This document shows, in pieces, positions 18,388 to 28,945 of a stretch of DNA of 64,000 bases. This stretch comes from Bacteroidota bacterium. Lineage in GTDB: Bacteria > Bacteroidota > Bacteroidia > Bacteroidales > VadinHA17. The notes under the pieces were generated by a model. The model worked only from the letters and a program-made list of their open reading frames with translations, ran no database searches and was not told the origin of the DNA. A program made the position numbers and the translations under genes. Location: assembly GCA_016718875.1 (NCBI GenBank), contig JADKBL010000023.1:7809-71808 (forward strand), in the 5' to 3' direction. The number at the start of each line of letters is the position of its first letter. Position 1 is the first letter of the stretch.

Positions 18388-19998
18388 TCAGCTTAACCAG
18401 ATATAGAGGAAAAGTGTAATCAGGGAAAGAATTCCCAGATGCAATCTCCAGTCCGTTAATCCTTCAAACCTGGCTATTTTACCTGTATATGTAAATGTGA
18501 TTGTTGCAAGTTTTTCAGGTGCAGTCTTTACAGTGAAGGCTGAGACTGCAAACAAAACCCCTGTAATTATTATTTCAGCCCAGAGACCTCTGTAACCAAA
18601 GTTCAATGTCAGATTATGATGAAGAATGGGAAACATCTGTTGCCCCTTCTCCGGACCTGCAAATTGGTCAGTTACAAATATTGTTGCGAGCAGAATGCCT
18701 GCTATAACAGATGCAGCGGCTCCCTTCAGGGTTACCTTTTTACTCACAATTCCGAAAAAAATAGCAGGAAAGACAGGAATCACAAGATAGGCGGTAATCG
18801 TTTGCAGATACTTATATAATCCTTCTTCATTTTTATAAACCATGTATGCTGCTCCTATTCCCAGAAAAGTTACAATCATTATTATATACCTTCCAAGTGT
18901 AACCTGCTTTTTTTCAGGAATATCAGGCCTGAACTCAACAATAAAGTCCCTGACAACCAGGGTAGAAACTGAATTAAGAACTGCAATAAGTGATGTTACA
19001 AGTGCCGCCATCAGTGATGCCAGTAATAATCCCCTCAAACCTGCCGGCAGGAGGTTGTTAAGTAACAAAACAAAAGTCTGCTTTGTGGCATCCCCTTCCA
19101 GCTGCCCGGGATATAATGCATATGCTATAACTCCGGGAAGTGCAAAAATAAAGATCGGCAAAAGCTTAAGAGTCATTGCCAACATTGAACCCCACCGTGC
19201 CTGTTTAATATCAGGGGCAGCAAGCACTCTCTGCACATTCACCTGGTCGATCCCCCAGTAGAATATACCTGCATAAAAAGCAGTTGCAAGTATTCCCCAG
19301 AAAGGATAGACCTGGTCACCAGGCCTTGCAATAGACATCATCTCCGGCACCTTTGTCATCAAGCCATCCCATCCCCCGACTTTGTCAAGGCCTATAAAAA
19401 GCATAATTGCTGATCCTGCTATCATAATAATTACCTGAATAGCATCTGAATAGGCAACAGCAGTAAAGCCTCCGGCAATTGTAAAAAGGGCAACGCCGAT
19501 TGCGATCCAGAAAACCGTAGTCATGATGTTCCATCCCACAATACTGTTAAGAACCAGGGCACCTGCAAAAAGAGTAAATGCAAGCTTTGTCATTATACTG
19601 ATAATCAGCATTAATCCGGAGAAAAATGTCCTTGCCCTCCTGTTGTACCTTATTTCAAGAAACTCGGGTATTGTATAGATTTTATTCTTCATGTAATAGG
19701 GGAACAGGACTGCACAGGCAAATCCCAGTGTAATGGCACATGTAAGTTCGATAGATCCTGCTGCAAGTCCGTACCTGTATGAATCTCCTGATAAGCCAAC
19801 CAGATGCTCTGCTCCAATGTTGGTAGCAAAAAGTGAAGCACCTATCACCGGCCATTTAATAGATCTGCCTCCCAGAAAGAAACTGGAACTGTCCTGTCCT
19901 GCTTTCTTCCGGTAGGCCATATACAATCCAAATGAAAGACTGCCCCCCATCATAATAATGATAACAACCCAGTCAATTGCAGATAGAGAGAGATTCAT
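18388..19998 (-). CDS. Sodium/solute symporter (SSS family), probably sugar
   Basis: 536 residues with about 14 hydrophobic segments. SSS-family signatures: GGRSIKWPVIGASLFATNIGAEHLVGLSG near residue 42 and GGFTAVAYSDAIQVIIMI near 175. The pattern is closest to the SGLT-like sugar/inositol branch. It lies directly upstream of the epimerase, PfkB kinase and mannosidase genes on the same strand, so uptake of a sugar released by the glycosidases is a reasonable inference. Confidence 0.88.
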   Translation of the reverse strand: MNLSLSAIDWVVIIIMMGGSLSFGLYMAYRKKAGQDSSSFFLGGRSIKWPVIGASLFATNIGAEHLVGLSGDSYRYGLAAGSIELTCAITLGFACAVLFPYYMKNKIYTIPEFLEIRYNRRARTFFSGLMLIISIMTKLAFTLFAGALVLNSIVGWNIMTTVFWIAIGVALFTIAGGFTAVAYSDAIQVIIMIAGSAIMLFIGLDKVGGWDGLMTKVPEMMSIARPGDQVYPFWGILATAFYAGIFYWGIDQVNVQRVLAAPDIKQARWGSMLAMTLKLLPIFIFALPGVIAYALYPGQLEGDATKQTFVLLLNNLLPAGLRGLLLASLMAALVTSLIAVLNSVSTLVVRDFIVEFRPDIPEKKQVTLGRYIIMIVTFLGIGAAYMVYKNEEGLYKYLQTITAYLVIPVFPAIFFGIVSKKVTLKGAAASVIAGILLATIFVTDQFAGPEKGQQMFPILHHNLTLNFGYRGLWAEIIITGVLFAVSAFTVKTAPEKLATITFTYTGKIARFEGLTDWRLHLGILSLITLFLYIWLS

Positions 19999-20007
19999 AT
20001 TGGGATA

Positions 20008-21282
20008 TTATTGCAGTTTCGATTCAATTATACTCAATCGTCTGATACTCTGAATCATTGATCGTACAGTATGATAATTTATCTTCCATGAATGGCTCAT
20101 ATGTGTCCAGATGGGTTCCCCTCTTCTCGTCATTAATGGATACCACTCCCCTATTCCTTTATTGACCATTTTATCCAGAACGAAACGATGGACATTTCTG
20201 TAAGCATCCCAGTATTTTTCATCCCCAAATAAGATGACCGCGTCCAGCATACCTATCAAAACCTCAGCCTGCTGCCAGAACTCTTTTTCCCTGTCATACA
20301 CACCACCCGAATGAGGTCCTTCGACATAAACGCCTCCAAACTCAACATCAATTCCATTATTTACTGTGTGGTCGAAAATGATCATGAAAAGTTCTGAATA
20401 TTCTTCGCCCCTGAATTTAAGGATCCCAAGTGCATGGATCAGCAACCAGGCAAATTCAGCATTATGACCATAGCAGGTATTGTCAGTTGCATTCCCTTTC
20501 TGACCCTCTGCTGAAAACCTGTCCCATCCCCAAACAATGTCAAATTTTATCTGTGGAGCTACGGTCCAGTCCTTAAAGAACTGCGGAATGCCTGTTTTAT
20601 ACACAGGATGAATGATACGATGTATCAGCAGATCAATATCTTCGAGCAATTTTCTCCGGTGGACCTCTTTGCCTGTACATTCGTAAAGGGTTGTAAAGGC
20701 TTCCATAAGATGCATGTGAACATCAAGTGTTTTCCTGTCTCCTCCCTGACTTCCGGGCCCGCAAAGGGTCCAGTCGCGATGGAACATTTCCCAATAGCCT
20801 CCGTACATCGAATCAACACAATATTTCTGAAGCAGGTCGAAAACCTTTTCTGCATATTCCACCCCGCGCTTATCCCCTGTTGCAAGGGTATATTCGCTTA
20901 GAGAATAGATTGCAAAGCTCTGTCCGTATATTATTTTCTGATCAATCTTTACATTCCCCTTGCGGTCCATCATCCAGTAGAATCCGCCGTATTTTTTATC
21001 CCACATTTTATCTATCAGGAAATCGGCACCATGCTTTGCCATTGCGGCTAACTTCCCGTCTCCGTACCCAGCACGGTGAGCAGAAGATAATGTATACAGG
21101 CACCTGGTCTGAGCTATAAGCGATTTTTCATCTTCCCCGCTGTCATTCCCATCCTTGTCAAAATGTGTAAGATAACCGCCATTTGTAAAATCCATCATCC
21201 TGTTTATCCAGAATGGCAGGAGTTCATTGATAAGATGGTGCTCTGCTTCCTTTCTTAATTCAATAACTTCAGTCTTTATCAT
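20008..21282 (-). CDS. AGE-family sugar 2-epimerase (N-acylglucosamine / cellobiose / mannobiose 2-epimerase-like)
   Basis: About 425 residues with the (alpha/alpha)6-barrel pattern. Conserved pieces are GGYLTHFDKDGN near 35, KTLDVHMHLMEAFTTLYECTG, CYGHNAEFAWLLIHA, and SHSWKINYHT near the end, which hold the His residues of the family. I choose ATG 21280-21282 (MIKTEVIELRKEAEHHL). The longer frame to 21327 would overlap the upstream gene more deeply. A 2-epimerase next to two alpha-mannosidases suggests mannose/glucose-type interconversion, but the substrate cannot be fixed from sequence. Confidence 0.8.
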   Translation of the reverse strand: MIKTEVIELRKEAEHHLINELLPFWINRMMDFTNGGYLTHFDKDGNDSGEDEKSLIAQTRCLYTLSSAHRAGYGDGKLAAMAKHGADFLIDKMWDKKYGGFYWMMDRKGNVKIDQKIIYGQSFAIYSLSEYTLATGDKRGVEYAEKVFDLLQKYCVDSMYGGYWEMFHRDWTLCGPGSQGGDRKTLDVHMHLMEAFTTLYECTGKEVHRRKLLEDIDLLIHRIIHPVYKTGIPQFFKDWTVAPQIKFDIVWGWDRFSAEGQKGNATDNTCYGHNAEFAWLLIHALGILKFRGEEYSELFMIIFDHTVNNGIDVEFGGVYVEGPHSGGVYDREKEFWQQAEVLIGMLDAVILFGDEKYWDAYRNVHRFVLDKMVNKGIGEWYPLMTRRGEPIWTHMSHSWKINYHTVRSMIQSIRRLSIIESKLQ

Positions 21283-21283
21283 A

Positions 21284-22390
21284 TTACTTTGAATTGAGCT
21301 GTTGATATAATGCCAGTAGAAAATCACGGTTATCTGCAGTCAGGTAGTTCATTTCGCCTCCCATCCTGGAGAAGGTCTTACAATACCGCAGGTAATAGGC
21401 AGGATTATCTGCCGGTGGTTCACCCTTTTTCCAGTCCCAGTCTGATTCTGCAAGGTCGACTATAAGCATTTTATGATGATCGATATGCCTGTTCTCCTGA
21501 ATTGCAAGATTCTGGGCCATCGACAAGGCTTTCTCAAATATCATCGGCGACATAACTGCTGAGCCAAGCGAGATATAAACCCCATGATCAATATTTGTTA
21601 CACTGTCGGCAAAGGACAAAAAATCGCGCAAGGCACATCTGCCCAGAGCAGCCCCGTGGTTTACAGGATGATTATAAATAATGTCATGTCCGATCATCGG
21701 ATGACTTGTAAACGGAATACCAAGTTCATATGCTGCAGCCTGTACAGAATATTGTTTAAAAGGATGCTTAACAGACATGAAACCGGACTTTAATCCTAAC
21801 CTTGAAATTACCCCTGCCAGATCGACTGCAGCGGCTGAAAGTTCTGGTTCTGATTTCATATGGGACGAGGCAATATCATACAATGAGCTGATATCCGGAA
21901 TATGCAACCCCTCCTGTGAGATCATCTTCCCGACAGATTCACCATAACCGAGACCTTCATATGCACCAATTATCAAAGCAAGGTTAATGAAGAATCCTGT
22001 CTCTTCCCAGATTCCAAACTGACCGAGCTTAACATTTTCCTTTACATCTTCGCTTGATTCGCCCTGGTATGCAAACTCCCAGTCATGTATTATTCCGGCT
22101 CCGTTTGTTGCCAGGTGTGAAAGCCAGCCTTCCTTCATTAGCGCTATTAGAGTTGGAGCCATCCCGTTTTTTATTGTATGGGCACCAAATGCAAGGATAA
22201 CGGATCTCTTCTTTTCTCTTGCGAGTTTTATATTTTCTGCAGTCTGTTTTATAAGCAATTCCGCTGATGCTGAAATATTTCCAGGCTTCTTAGTAACAGG
22301 TATATGGTCGTTACCGATATAAACCTTATTTTTTCTTCCTGACAGTTTCTTAATTAAAAGCCTGTTCCGGTCCAATTCCTTATGAGCCAT
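21284..22390 (-). CDS. Deoxyhypusine-synthase-like Rossmann protein of unknown function
   Basis: 368 residues, intact. The middle segments VILAFGAHTIKNGMAPTLIALM and SHLATNGAGIIHDWEFAYQG resemble the NAD-binding region of the deoxyhypusine synthase fold. Bacteria lack eIF5A hypusination, and the gene is embedded between a PfkB-HAD kinase and a sugar epimerase. A role in sugar or sugar-phosphate chemistry therefore seems likelier. I do not assign a reaction. It overlaps the epimerase region closely, consistent with an operon. Confidence 0.55.
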   Translation of the reverse strand: MAHKELDRNRLLIKKLSGRKNKVYIGNDHIPVTKKPGNISASAELLIKQTAENIKLAREKKRSVILAFGAHTIKNGMAPTLIALMKEGWLSHLATNGAGIIHDWEFAYQGESSEDVKENVKLGQFGIWEETGFFINLALIIGAYEGLGYGESVGKMISQEGLHIPDISSLYDIASSHMKSEPELSAAAVDLAGVISRLGLKSGFMSVKHPFKQYSVQAAAYELGIPFTSHPMIGHDIIYNHPVNHGAALGRCALRDFLSFADSVTNIDHGVYISLGSAVMSPMIFEKALSMAQNLAIQENRHIDHHKMLIVDLAESDWDWKKGEPPADNPAYYLRYCKTFSRMGGEMNYLTADNRDFLLALYQQLNSK

Positions 22391-22398
22391 AGTAATTG

Positions 22399-24324
22399 TT
22401 AAATATTTAACAGACCAAGCAAAGCATCCTGTTTTGAAAAATCAGGAATGACGATATCAGCACCAGCCTTTATCAGTCGTTCCCGCTTCTTCTCATTCAA
22501 TCCAAACCGCATCATCTCATTGCTGGCAACACCGATAGTAATTCCATGACGCTTGTGTGTTTCCCTTATCTCCACGGGACCGTCACCGAAAGTGGCAACT
22601 TTTCCGGAGCCAGACTCACCCAGAGAATCAAGTATCCTGTCGAGTACGATCTTTTTTGCCTCTTTGGTTATATCCCCAACAGCACCATAAATTCTTCCCT
22701 CAAAAAGGTGAGCATAACCAAGTATTTCCGCCTCCCTTTTTACATCTTCAATATCAGTGCCGCTCGCAAGATAAAGCTTAATACCCTTTTCACTTAATTT
22801 TTGAAGAAAAGGAACAGCCCCTTTTAATGTAAGGTCATCAACTGAAAGTTCACCTCTTTTTAACTTAATGATCCTGGAATCTACCATCTTCATCAGTTCA
22901 TCATTATAGAGCTGCTTATAGCCAAACTCATCCAGAATCTTATCTTCATCAACAAATCCGAATTCTCTGACAAGCCCGACCAATCCTTTCATCTGAACAA
23001 GCGTTTGAATACCGGTTGTTTTGTCAATATATTCATCAACTCTGGCTCTGACTTTCCGGAATACTGATTCATCTGCGGTATCGAACTTATTGCCAAGTAT
23101 GGCTCTGATCATCACAGGTGCCATGATATTTTCCCATCCCTCCCTCAGCGTGGAAATTGTACCATCATGGTCAAATATTGCATGCTCTATCCGGGGTTTT
23201 TCTTTCCGGCTTGTAATAATTTCTATCTCAGTATCCGGCAGATAACTGGCAAATCTTACATTTTCAGCAAGCTCAGAAGAATAAATAAAATCAGGGTCTT
23301 GTCCTATTGCAAGGATCTCTTCAGGAGTAGCCGTACCTGTCTGGAAAAGTTTCTGTACTGTTACTCCCGCAACAAATGTGCCTGTCAATGCGGCATCCTT
23401 CATACTGTATCCTGCTGCAAGTGCTGAAGCTGAACCTGCAAGGTAACTGTCGCCGGCACCTACAGTATCGACTTTGGAAAGTATCATCAGACCTGGTATC
23501 TCAGATATGCCGGTGTCATCAATTGTAACAGATCCTTTGCTTCCCCTGGTAATGAAAACCGGCTTATGAAATCTTTTAAAAAGCTCCTTCGCAAATGAGG
23601 ATGCCTCAGAGTATGTAATGGCTTCATCAGGTTTACGTACCACACCGCAAAGCCTTGCTGCTTCAGTATCATTCATCTTGCGTATTGTCCCATCATAAAA
23701 ATCATTGAAACTCCGGCTGTCAGTAATGAAGAGTTTTTCAGGAAATTTTCTGATTACATCCAAAAGCATCTTCTTAAATAAGTCAGTATGAATGCCTGAA
23801 GGAACCTGCTGATTTATAATTATAACATCAGCTTCGGGTATCTCCTTTTTAAGATTTGAGATCAGGAGCCCTGCTGTAGCTTCCGAGAGGTGATTATAAT
23901 TCCCGAAATCAACTCTGTTAAGTTCTCTCTCTTCTATGTAAGGTTTCGCATAAGTATGTGTGTACCAATCACTGGTCTGTACCAGCATATTTCCGGTTTT
24001 GATACCGGTTTCCTTCATTATCCTTAACATTTCAGTCCCGAAAGGATCAGGTCCGATAACTCCGAATGCCCTTATATCCTTTACTCCCATTGCAGCCAGA
24101 TTATTTGTAACATTGCCTGCTCCGCCCAGAGAATAACGCTGCTCTCTGACTGGTCTCGTCACCTCATTAGTCTCAATCGATATTTCGCTCATCGCTTCAT
24201 CTATAAACCAATATGCATCGAGACAGAAATCACCCAATACTATAATTCTGACAGAACTTATATCACTCAGTATCTTTTTCAGCTTTTCCTTATCCATAAT
24301 TAACTGTTTTCCATACTTATTCAA
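22399..24324 (-). CDS. PfkB-family (RfaE-like) sugar kinase fused to a HAD phosphatase domain
   Basis: 641 residues in two domains. Residues about 10-345 are a PfkB/ribokinase-type kinase. It opens with VRIIVLGDFCLDAYWF and SLGGAGNVTNNLAAMG, which resemble the heptose-7-phosphate kinase RfaE, and ends with the catalytic DTVGAGDSYLAGSASAL. Residues about 380-640 are a HAD hydrolase: IEHAIFDHDGTIS (DxDGT), SGTD, and ATFGDGPVEI. ATG 24297 (MDKEKL) is a possible shorter start. A single chain carrying opposing kinase and phosphatase folds is unusual. A GmhA-like isomerase lies two genes upstream, so a heptose-like or ketose substrate is possible. Confidence 0.8.
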   Translation of the reverse strand: MNKYGKQLIMDKEKLKKILSDISSVRIIVLGDFCLDAYWFIDEAMSEISIETNEVTRPVREQRYSLGGAGNVTNNLAAMGVKDIRAFGVIGPDPFGTEMLRIMKETGIKTGNMLVQTSDWYTHTYAKPYIEERELNRVDFGNYNHLSEATAGLLISNLKKEIPEADVIIINQQVPSGIHTDLFKKMLLDVIRKFPEKLFITDSRSFNDFYDGTIRKMNDTEAARLCGVVRKPDEAITYSEASSFAKELFKRFHKPVFITRGSKGSVTIDDTGISEIPGLMILSKVDTVGAGDSYLAGSASALAAGYSMKDAALTGTFVAGVTVQKLFQTGTATPEEILAIGQDPDFIYSSELAENVRFASYLPDTEIEIITSRKEKPRIEHAIFDHDGTISTLREGWENIMAPVMIRAILGNKFDTADESVFRKVRARVDEYIDKTTGIQTLVQMKGLVGLVREFGFVDEDKILDEFGYKQLYNDELMKMVDSRIIKLKRGELSVDDLTLKGAVPFLQKLSEKGIKLYLASGTDIEDVKREAEILGYAHLFEGRIYGAVGDITKEAKKIVLDRILDSLGESGSGKVATFGDGPVEIRETHKRHGITIGVASNEMMRFGLNEKKRERLIKAGADIVIPDFSKQDALLGLLNI

Positions 24325-24334
24325 AATTCAATCA

Positions 24335-26894
24335 CTACTCTTCGAGCAGGTTGACCTCATGAATTTCCTTTGTGTTAAGATTCAGACGCAGTGTTTTAAT
24401 CTCACATGGCCTGAAATTTCCTGACCATTTTAGTTCAGCAAAACGAAGATCAACAGTTGCCTGAGTTCCTGATCCTGATGTTTCTACACACCTTATTATT
24501 ATATCTTCACCTTTTTCCGAAAGTTTAACTGCAGTCACATTTACATCTTTAGCATCAACTGAGATGAAGGAACCGGATTTTGGCATTGTTCCTCCATGAA
24601 TTCCCTGGTAAATTGGAACCGGCGGAGAAATAAATTCATCTGCGATCCTCGGAATATTTATCTCTTTCCAGGTATCTGCATGCGGTACAAGCAGCATTCT
24701 GAAAGTCTGAATGCCCTGATCCATCCAGAGATGCTCTTCTGCCATATCAAGAACCTTTGGATTGTGATGTGCATAAACAGCTGACCTTGCAACTGAGATT
24801 CGCATGTCATTTCCATTGACACTGTACCCGTATTTGGCATCATTAATAACAGTCAGACCACATCTGCTGCCACTTTTCAGACCACTCAGATCAATCCATC
24901 TCTGTCCGGGATCCTCATCACCATTGGTAGCGCGAACGATATGTCCATAAGGTGTTTCATATGTCGCTGCCGGCGATTCCACATTAACAGGAAAAGAGAA
25001 CTTAAGCATTTTAAGATGTTCGTGCCAGTCCAGTGTGATCTTGGCCTCAAGGTGGCGGGAACCTGAATAGAGAGTCCAGTCTATTGTCAGACCTGAATTA
25101 CCATATCCTGACCTGACTCTGATCTTTGTTCTTAAAGGGCCATTCTCCAGTATTTTGAAAGTAGCATTTCCAAAAGAAGCTATTTCATTTGAGAAAGATT
25201 TGATATCGTGGCTCCAGGTATCGCTGGGATCATCAATTATTACTGCTTTACAGCCTGTGGAACCACCTGCAAAAACCTCTTTTCCTTTTTCCTTGTCATA
25301 AATACCAATGCTGCCGTTCTCAGAAAAATAAACTTTCAGGAATTCATTTTCAATAAAATTTCCTTCAGCTTTTACTGTCGACTTTAATCCGGCGGGGTCT
25401 CCGTCAAAGAGCCGGATCTGGCGATAACCAAAAGCAGGGATAGCAGTATTGACAACAAGCTTTTTCCGGCTGCCTGTCTCAGTTGATCCGGGTGCCCACT
25501 GATGAAGGAGAGGATTACCCTTTTCATCCTCAACACGCGATGATTTAAGATATTTCCCCTGATTGAAATCGTACTCAATATTTGAATTGACTTCCCATGC
25601 ATGCGGATTGAAAACAATCATATACTGTGAAGCGGGATCCTCTGCAGGCACCTGCCACTCAAGTTTCTGGACCGCAAGAACAGTTGCCTGGCTTGCAATG
25701 TCGAGAGCATATCCGTGCCCTTCACGGGCTGTCTGTGAATGCTCATAAAGTGATGTACCGGCAAGGCTGTCGTGGAACTGGAGAAAGAGAACACGGTGCC
25801 ATGCTTCCGATAACTCTTTATACGGATATTTTGCTCCCCACACTTTTGATCCTACGGATGCTATTTTTTCTGCAGTTACAAGTGCAGCCTCCGACATCCT
25901 GTTATTTTTCTTTATCTCCCATTCTGCTGTATAACAACCTGCTGCATGATGCTGTAGATCGTCCTTAACAACAGGCAGATTGAGTTTTTTATCATCCCTT
26001 ATCTCCTTAAAATAATTGTCTGTAGTGCTGAAGAAAACAACAGGTGCACCCTTTTCAGTTTTAAGTGCTTCAATCGATTTTATGCTCTCTTTTGTGGCTC
26101 CTCCCCCATGATCGCCTACACCATAATATCCCATAAATGATTTCATTGGCTGACCAACGGCCTGTTCAATGATACCTTTTATCCGGTTATTTACAGATCC
26201 GCCATCATTATAACTCATCTGTATCCTGTAGGTCAATACCCTCGTACCATCAGGACCTTCCCACCAGAACAGGTCAGCCGGTATTGTTTTTTCCTTTGGA
26301 CCCGGTCGCATAAAGATATAGTTCTCCATCCCCTGCAGCTTAATGATTTGCGGCAGAGTAGAGTATGTCCAAAAGAATCGGGATTTGTTGCAACAACTGA
26401 TCTGCGCCTAATAGTCTTTCAAATGTAAGCTGCCCATACAATCCCTGGCGCACCATAGCCTCACCCGAAGGGATATTCATATCAGGCTCAACCCACCAGC
26501 CTCCCACAAGGTCCCACCTTCCCTCCTCAACACGTTTCCGGATCTCAGAAAGCATTGCGGGATCATTGTCAGCAATCCACTGAAAGAACTGTGCGGAACT
26601 TGTGGTAAAGGTAAAATCAGGAGTCTCATTCATTCTGTCGAGAGCCGATCTGAAAGTACTGTGAACAACTGCGACACCTTCAGCCCATGACCAGAGCCAG
26701 ACCGGATCAATATGGCCGTGACCTATCATATGAAACCTGTACTTTGGAGCATCTTTGGGCCAGCCTTCACTTTTCTGATTATCAATTGAAAATAGTCCTG
26801 AAACCGGACCAGCCGCAATGAATAAAGATCCTGCAGCAGCATTGCCTATGAATTCGCGGCGTGATATATGCCCGAAACTGATTTTCTTACCCAT
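24335..26894 (-). CDS. GH38 alpha-mannosidase with Tat-like signal (two frameshifts around the nucleophile motif)
   Basis: Exo-alpha-mannosidase family. The N-terminal part (26340-26894) has SRREFIGNAAAGSLFIAAGP, a Tat-like leader, then HMIGHGHIDPVWLW with the zinc-binding His and Asp of GH38. The C-terminal part (24335-26329) carries the middle domain and the beta-sandwich. Between them, in about 70 bases, two indels (near 26395 and 26350) move the frame twice. In the intermediate frame one can read VATNPDSFGHT, the nucleophile motif, and then LPQIIKLQGMENY. The joined length of about 850 residues fits the family. Likely periplasmic or surface-exposed. Confidence 0.85.
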
Positions 26895-26899
26895 TATAT

Positions 26900-27544
26900 T
26901 TACTTTTTATTGCCGAATAATGAAGTCTCAACGATCAGACAAAGTGCATGGTAAACAGGAAGATGCAGCTCCTGGACATATGCTGTGCTTTTTCCCGGAA
27001 CATTAATAATGATATCACACTGCGAAGCTATTTTTCCGCCTGTCTCTCCTGTCAATCCGATTACAGTCATCCCCTTTGCTTTTGCAGTTATTATTGCATC
27101 GATTATGTTTTGTGAATTTCCTGATGTGGTCAAAGCCAGAAGCACATCCCCTTCATTGCCATAACCAATCACCTGCTGGGCAAATATAAGATCGGCATCA
27201 GTATCATTTGCTATTGCTGATATCAATCCGCTGTGAGCTGAAAGTGATATTGCTGGAAGTCCCTGCTGGAGTTTTTCAGAAAGATATTTTCCCCTCTCCC
27301 CTCCTTTAACTATCAGCTCATTCTTAATTTTTCGACTATTTTTCGTTTTGTTCGAAGCCTTTCATAAGCTCACCAACAATATGATCAGAATCGGAGGAGC
27401 TTCCTCCGTTTCCCCATACGAGTACCTTTCCCCATGCTTATAGCAGGATATAAGGCAATCTGCAGCTTTCCCTATTTTATCCTTCACCTGCATCAGTTGC
27501 GGATATCGTTCCACAAGTTCATTGAGCTGACTATGTTTTTCCAC
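26900..27544 (-). CDS. SIS-domain phosphosugar isomerase, GmhA-like (two frameshifts)
   Basis: Resembles D-sedoheptulose-7-phosphate isomerase (GmhA). The N-terminal piece (27362-27544) ends CLISCYKHG. The expected VWGNGGSSSDSDHIVGEL follows in another frame near 27420-27350. The C-terminal piece (26900-27226) contains GDVLLALTTSGNSQNIIDAI and HLPVYHALCLIVE. Frame breaks lie near 27430 and 27345. The joined length of about 215 residues suits GmhA. Together with the RfaE-like kinase it suggests an aldose/ketose phosphate route, but no LPS heptose genes are nearby. Confidence 0.78.
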
Positions 27545-27635
27545 TAATTATGTTTTAAGTTATTTCGTATGCAAGGGTTAAGGTAAATAAAAAATCAATA
27601 ATTCAGTCTGATTCAATTAACTTTGAATGAATTAC

Positions 27636-28878
27636 CTAATCATCAGTTTTATTGGCTGTTTCCGGATGGAGCAGAAGTAATTGAAGTGTTATAGCCGCCA
27701 CGACAAATAGAGCAAGGATGGCAATATCCCTGCTCAGATTTCCGGAATCGGCTGATTTACCCAACATAGTTGTAATTACTGCTCCGGAAGATATTCCTGC
27801 AAGATTCATTAAACCATACCCTGTTGCCCGGTGGCGGGGTGATGCAAACTGACATAAAATAGGCATGCAATTCACATCAAACATTCCGAAACCCAATCCA
27901 AAAAGAGAAGCCCCGCCAAGAATTGTCAGATAACCGGTACCAAATCCAAGCATCAATACTGCCGGAATTGTAAGAGCCAGGCCAACAGCCCCGGTATAGA
28001 TCCTTCCCCTCATGGAATGACGCATCCATCTGTCGGCCGTAATACCTCCTGCAAGAACGCCAATAAGGGCCGATAATGCAATGGTAATTGTTGATACAGG
28101 ACCAGCTACTTCCATCCTTATGTTCAGGTTTTCCGACAGCAGTGTTGGCAGTCAGTTCTTGGTGGCCCATCCCGGCAGACTGGGAGCAGAAAAATAGAAA
28201 AGTATTACCCAGAACGACAGACTTCCAAGCAATACTCCAACGCCGTTTATTGATTCCCTGAAGCGTTTCCAAAGAGAATCTGAAGAGCCTGTTTCTAATA
28301 TATAGGCCTTCTTCTCTTCAAGAAAAAGGATAAGCACAACGCTGTAAATTACACCTGCCAGACCAAAAAGGAAGAAAGTGGTCTGCCATGAAAAACTACC
28401 TGCAATTGTTGCTCCAAACCCACCAAGGGCCTGCCCAAGATAAATACCTGTCATATGAATCCCGATTGCAAATGACCTGTTTTTCCCCTGATGATAATCG
28501 GCAATAAGAGACAATCCTGCAGGCATATAGAATGCCTCACTCACACCCATTACTGCACGCAAAGCATATAACTGATCATAAGTTTTCGCAAAACCCATTA
28601 ATAATGTTACCCCCGACCATACAAAAAGACTTATTATTATTAGCCATTTACGGTTGAGCCTGTCGGCAATAATACCTGAAACAGGACTCATCAAAGCATA
28701 GATCCACAGGAAAATTGCCATCAGGCGCCCGAAGTTTGCAGCAGTCTGAAGTTCCGCAATATCAACCATCATCGATGGCTTCCATTGTCGACAGCATCTG
28801 ACGGTCAATATAATTAAGAAGTGCTACAAACCAGAGCAGCCCTACTACAAGCCATGGATAGTATTTCTTATTCTGCAT
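27636..28878 (-). CDS. MFS transporter (one frameshift, one in-frame TGA)
   Basis: About 414 residues with twelve hydrophobic segments. It resembles hexuronate/anion:cation symporters of the MFS. The true start is ATG 28876-28878 (MQNKKYYPWLVVGLLW). A one-base shift near 28790 precedes PSMMVDIAELQTAANFGRLM. The TGA at 28152-28154 interrupts WATKN-stop-LPTLLSENL at a position where Trp is expected. MFS loop motif GIIADRLNRKWL is present. Placed 3' in the sugar cluster and read toward the SIS gene. Confidence 0.82.
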
Positions 28879-28945
28879 TTTTAAATATATACATTTATTG
28901 TTCAATTAATTTGTAAATTCCCGCAAAAAGAGATCAGATACATCT

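Noticed and set aside
21284..22390. Functional deoxyhypusine synthase
   Set aside because: Only fold-level resemblance is seen; bacteria normally lack the eIF5A substrate and the locus is for sugar metabolism.
28152..28154. Genetic code with TGA read as Trp
   Set aside because: Many genes here end at TGA exactly where homologs end, often in ATGA overlaps, and TGG is used for Trp throughout. Only two TGA-at-Trp cases exist.
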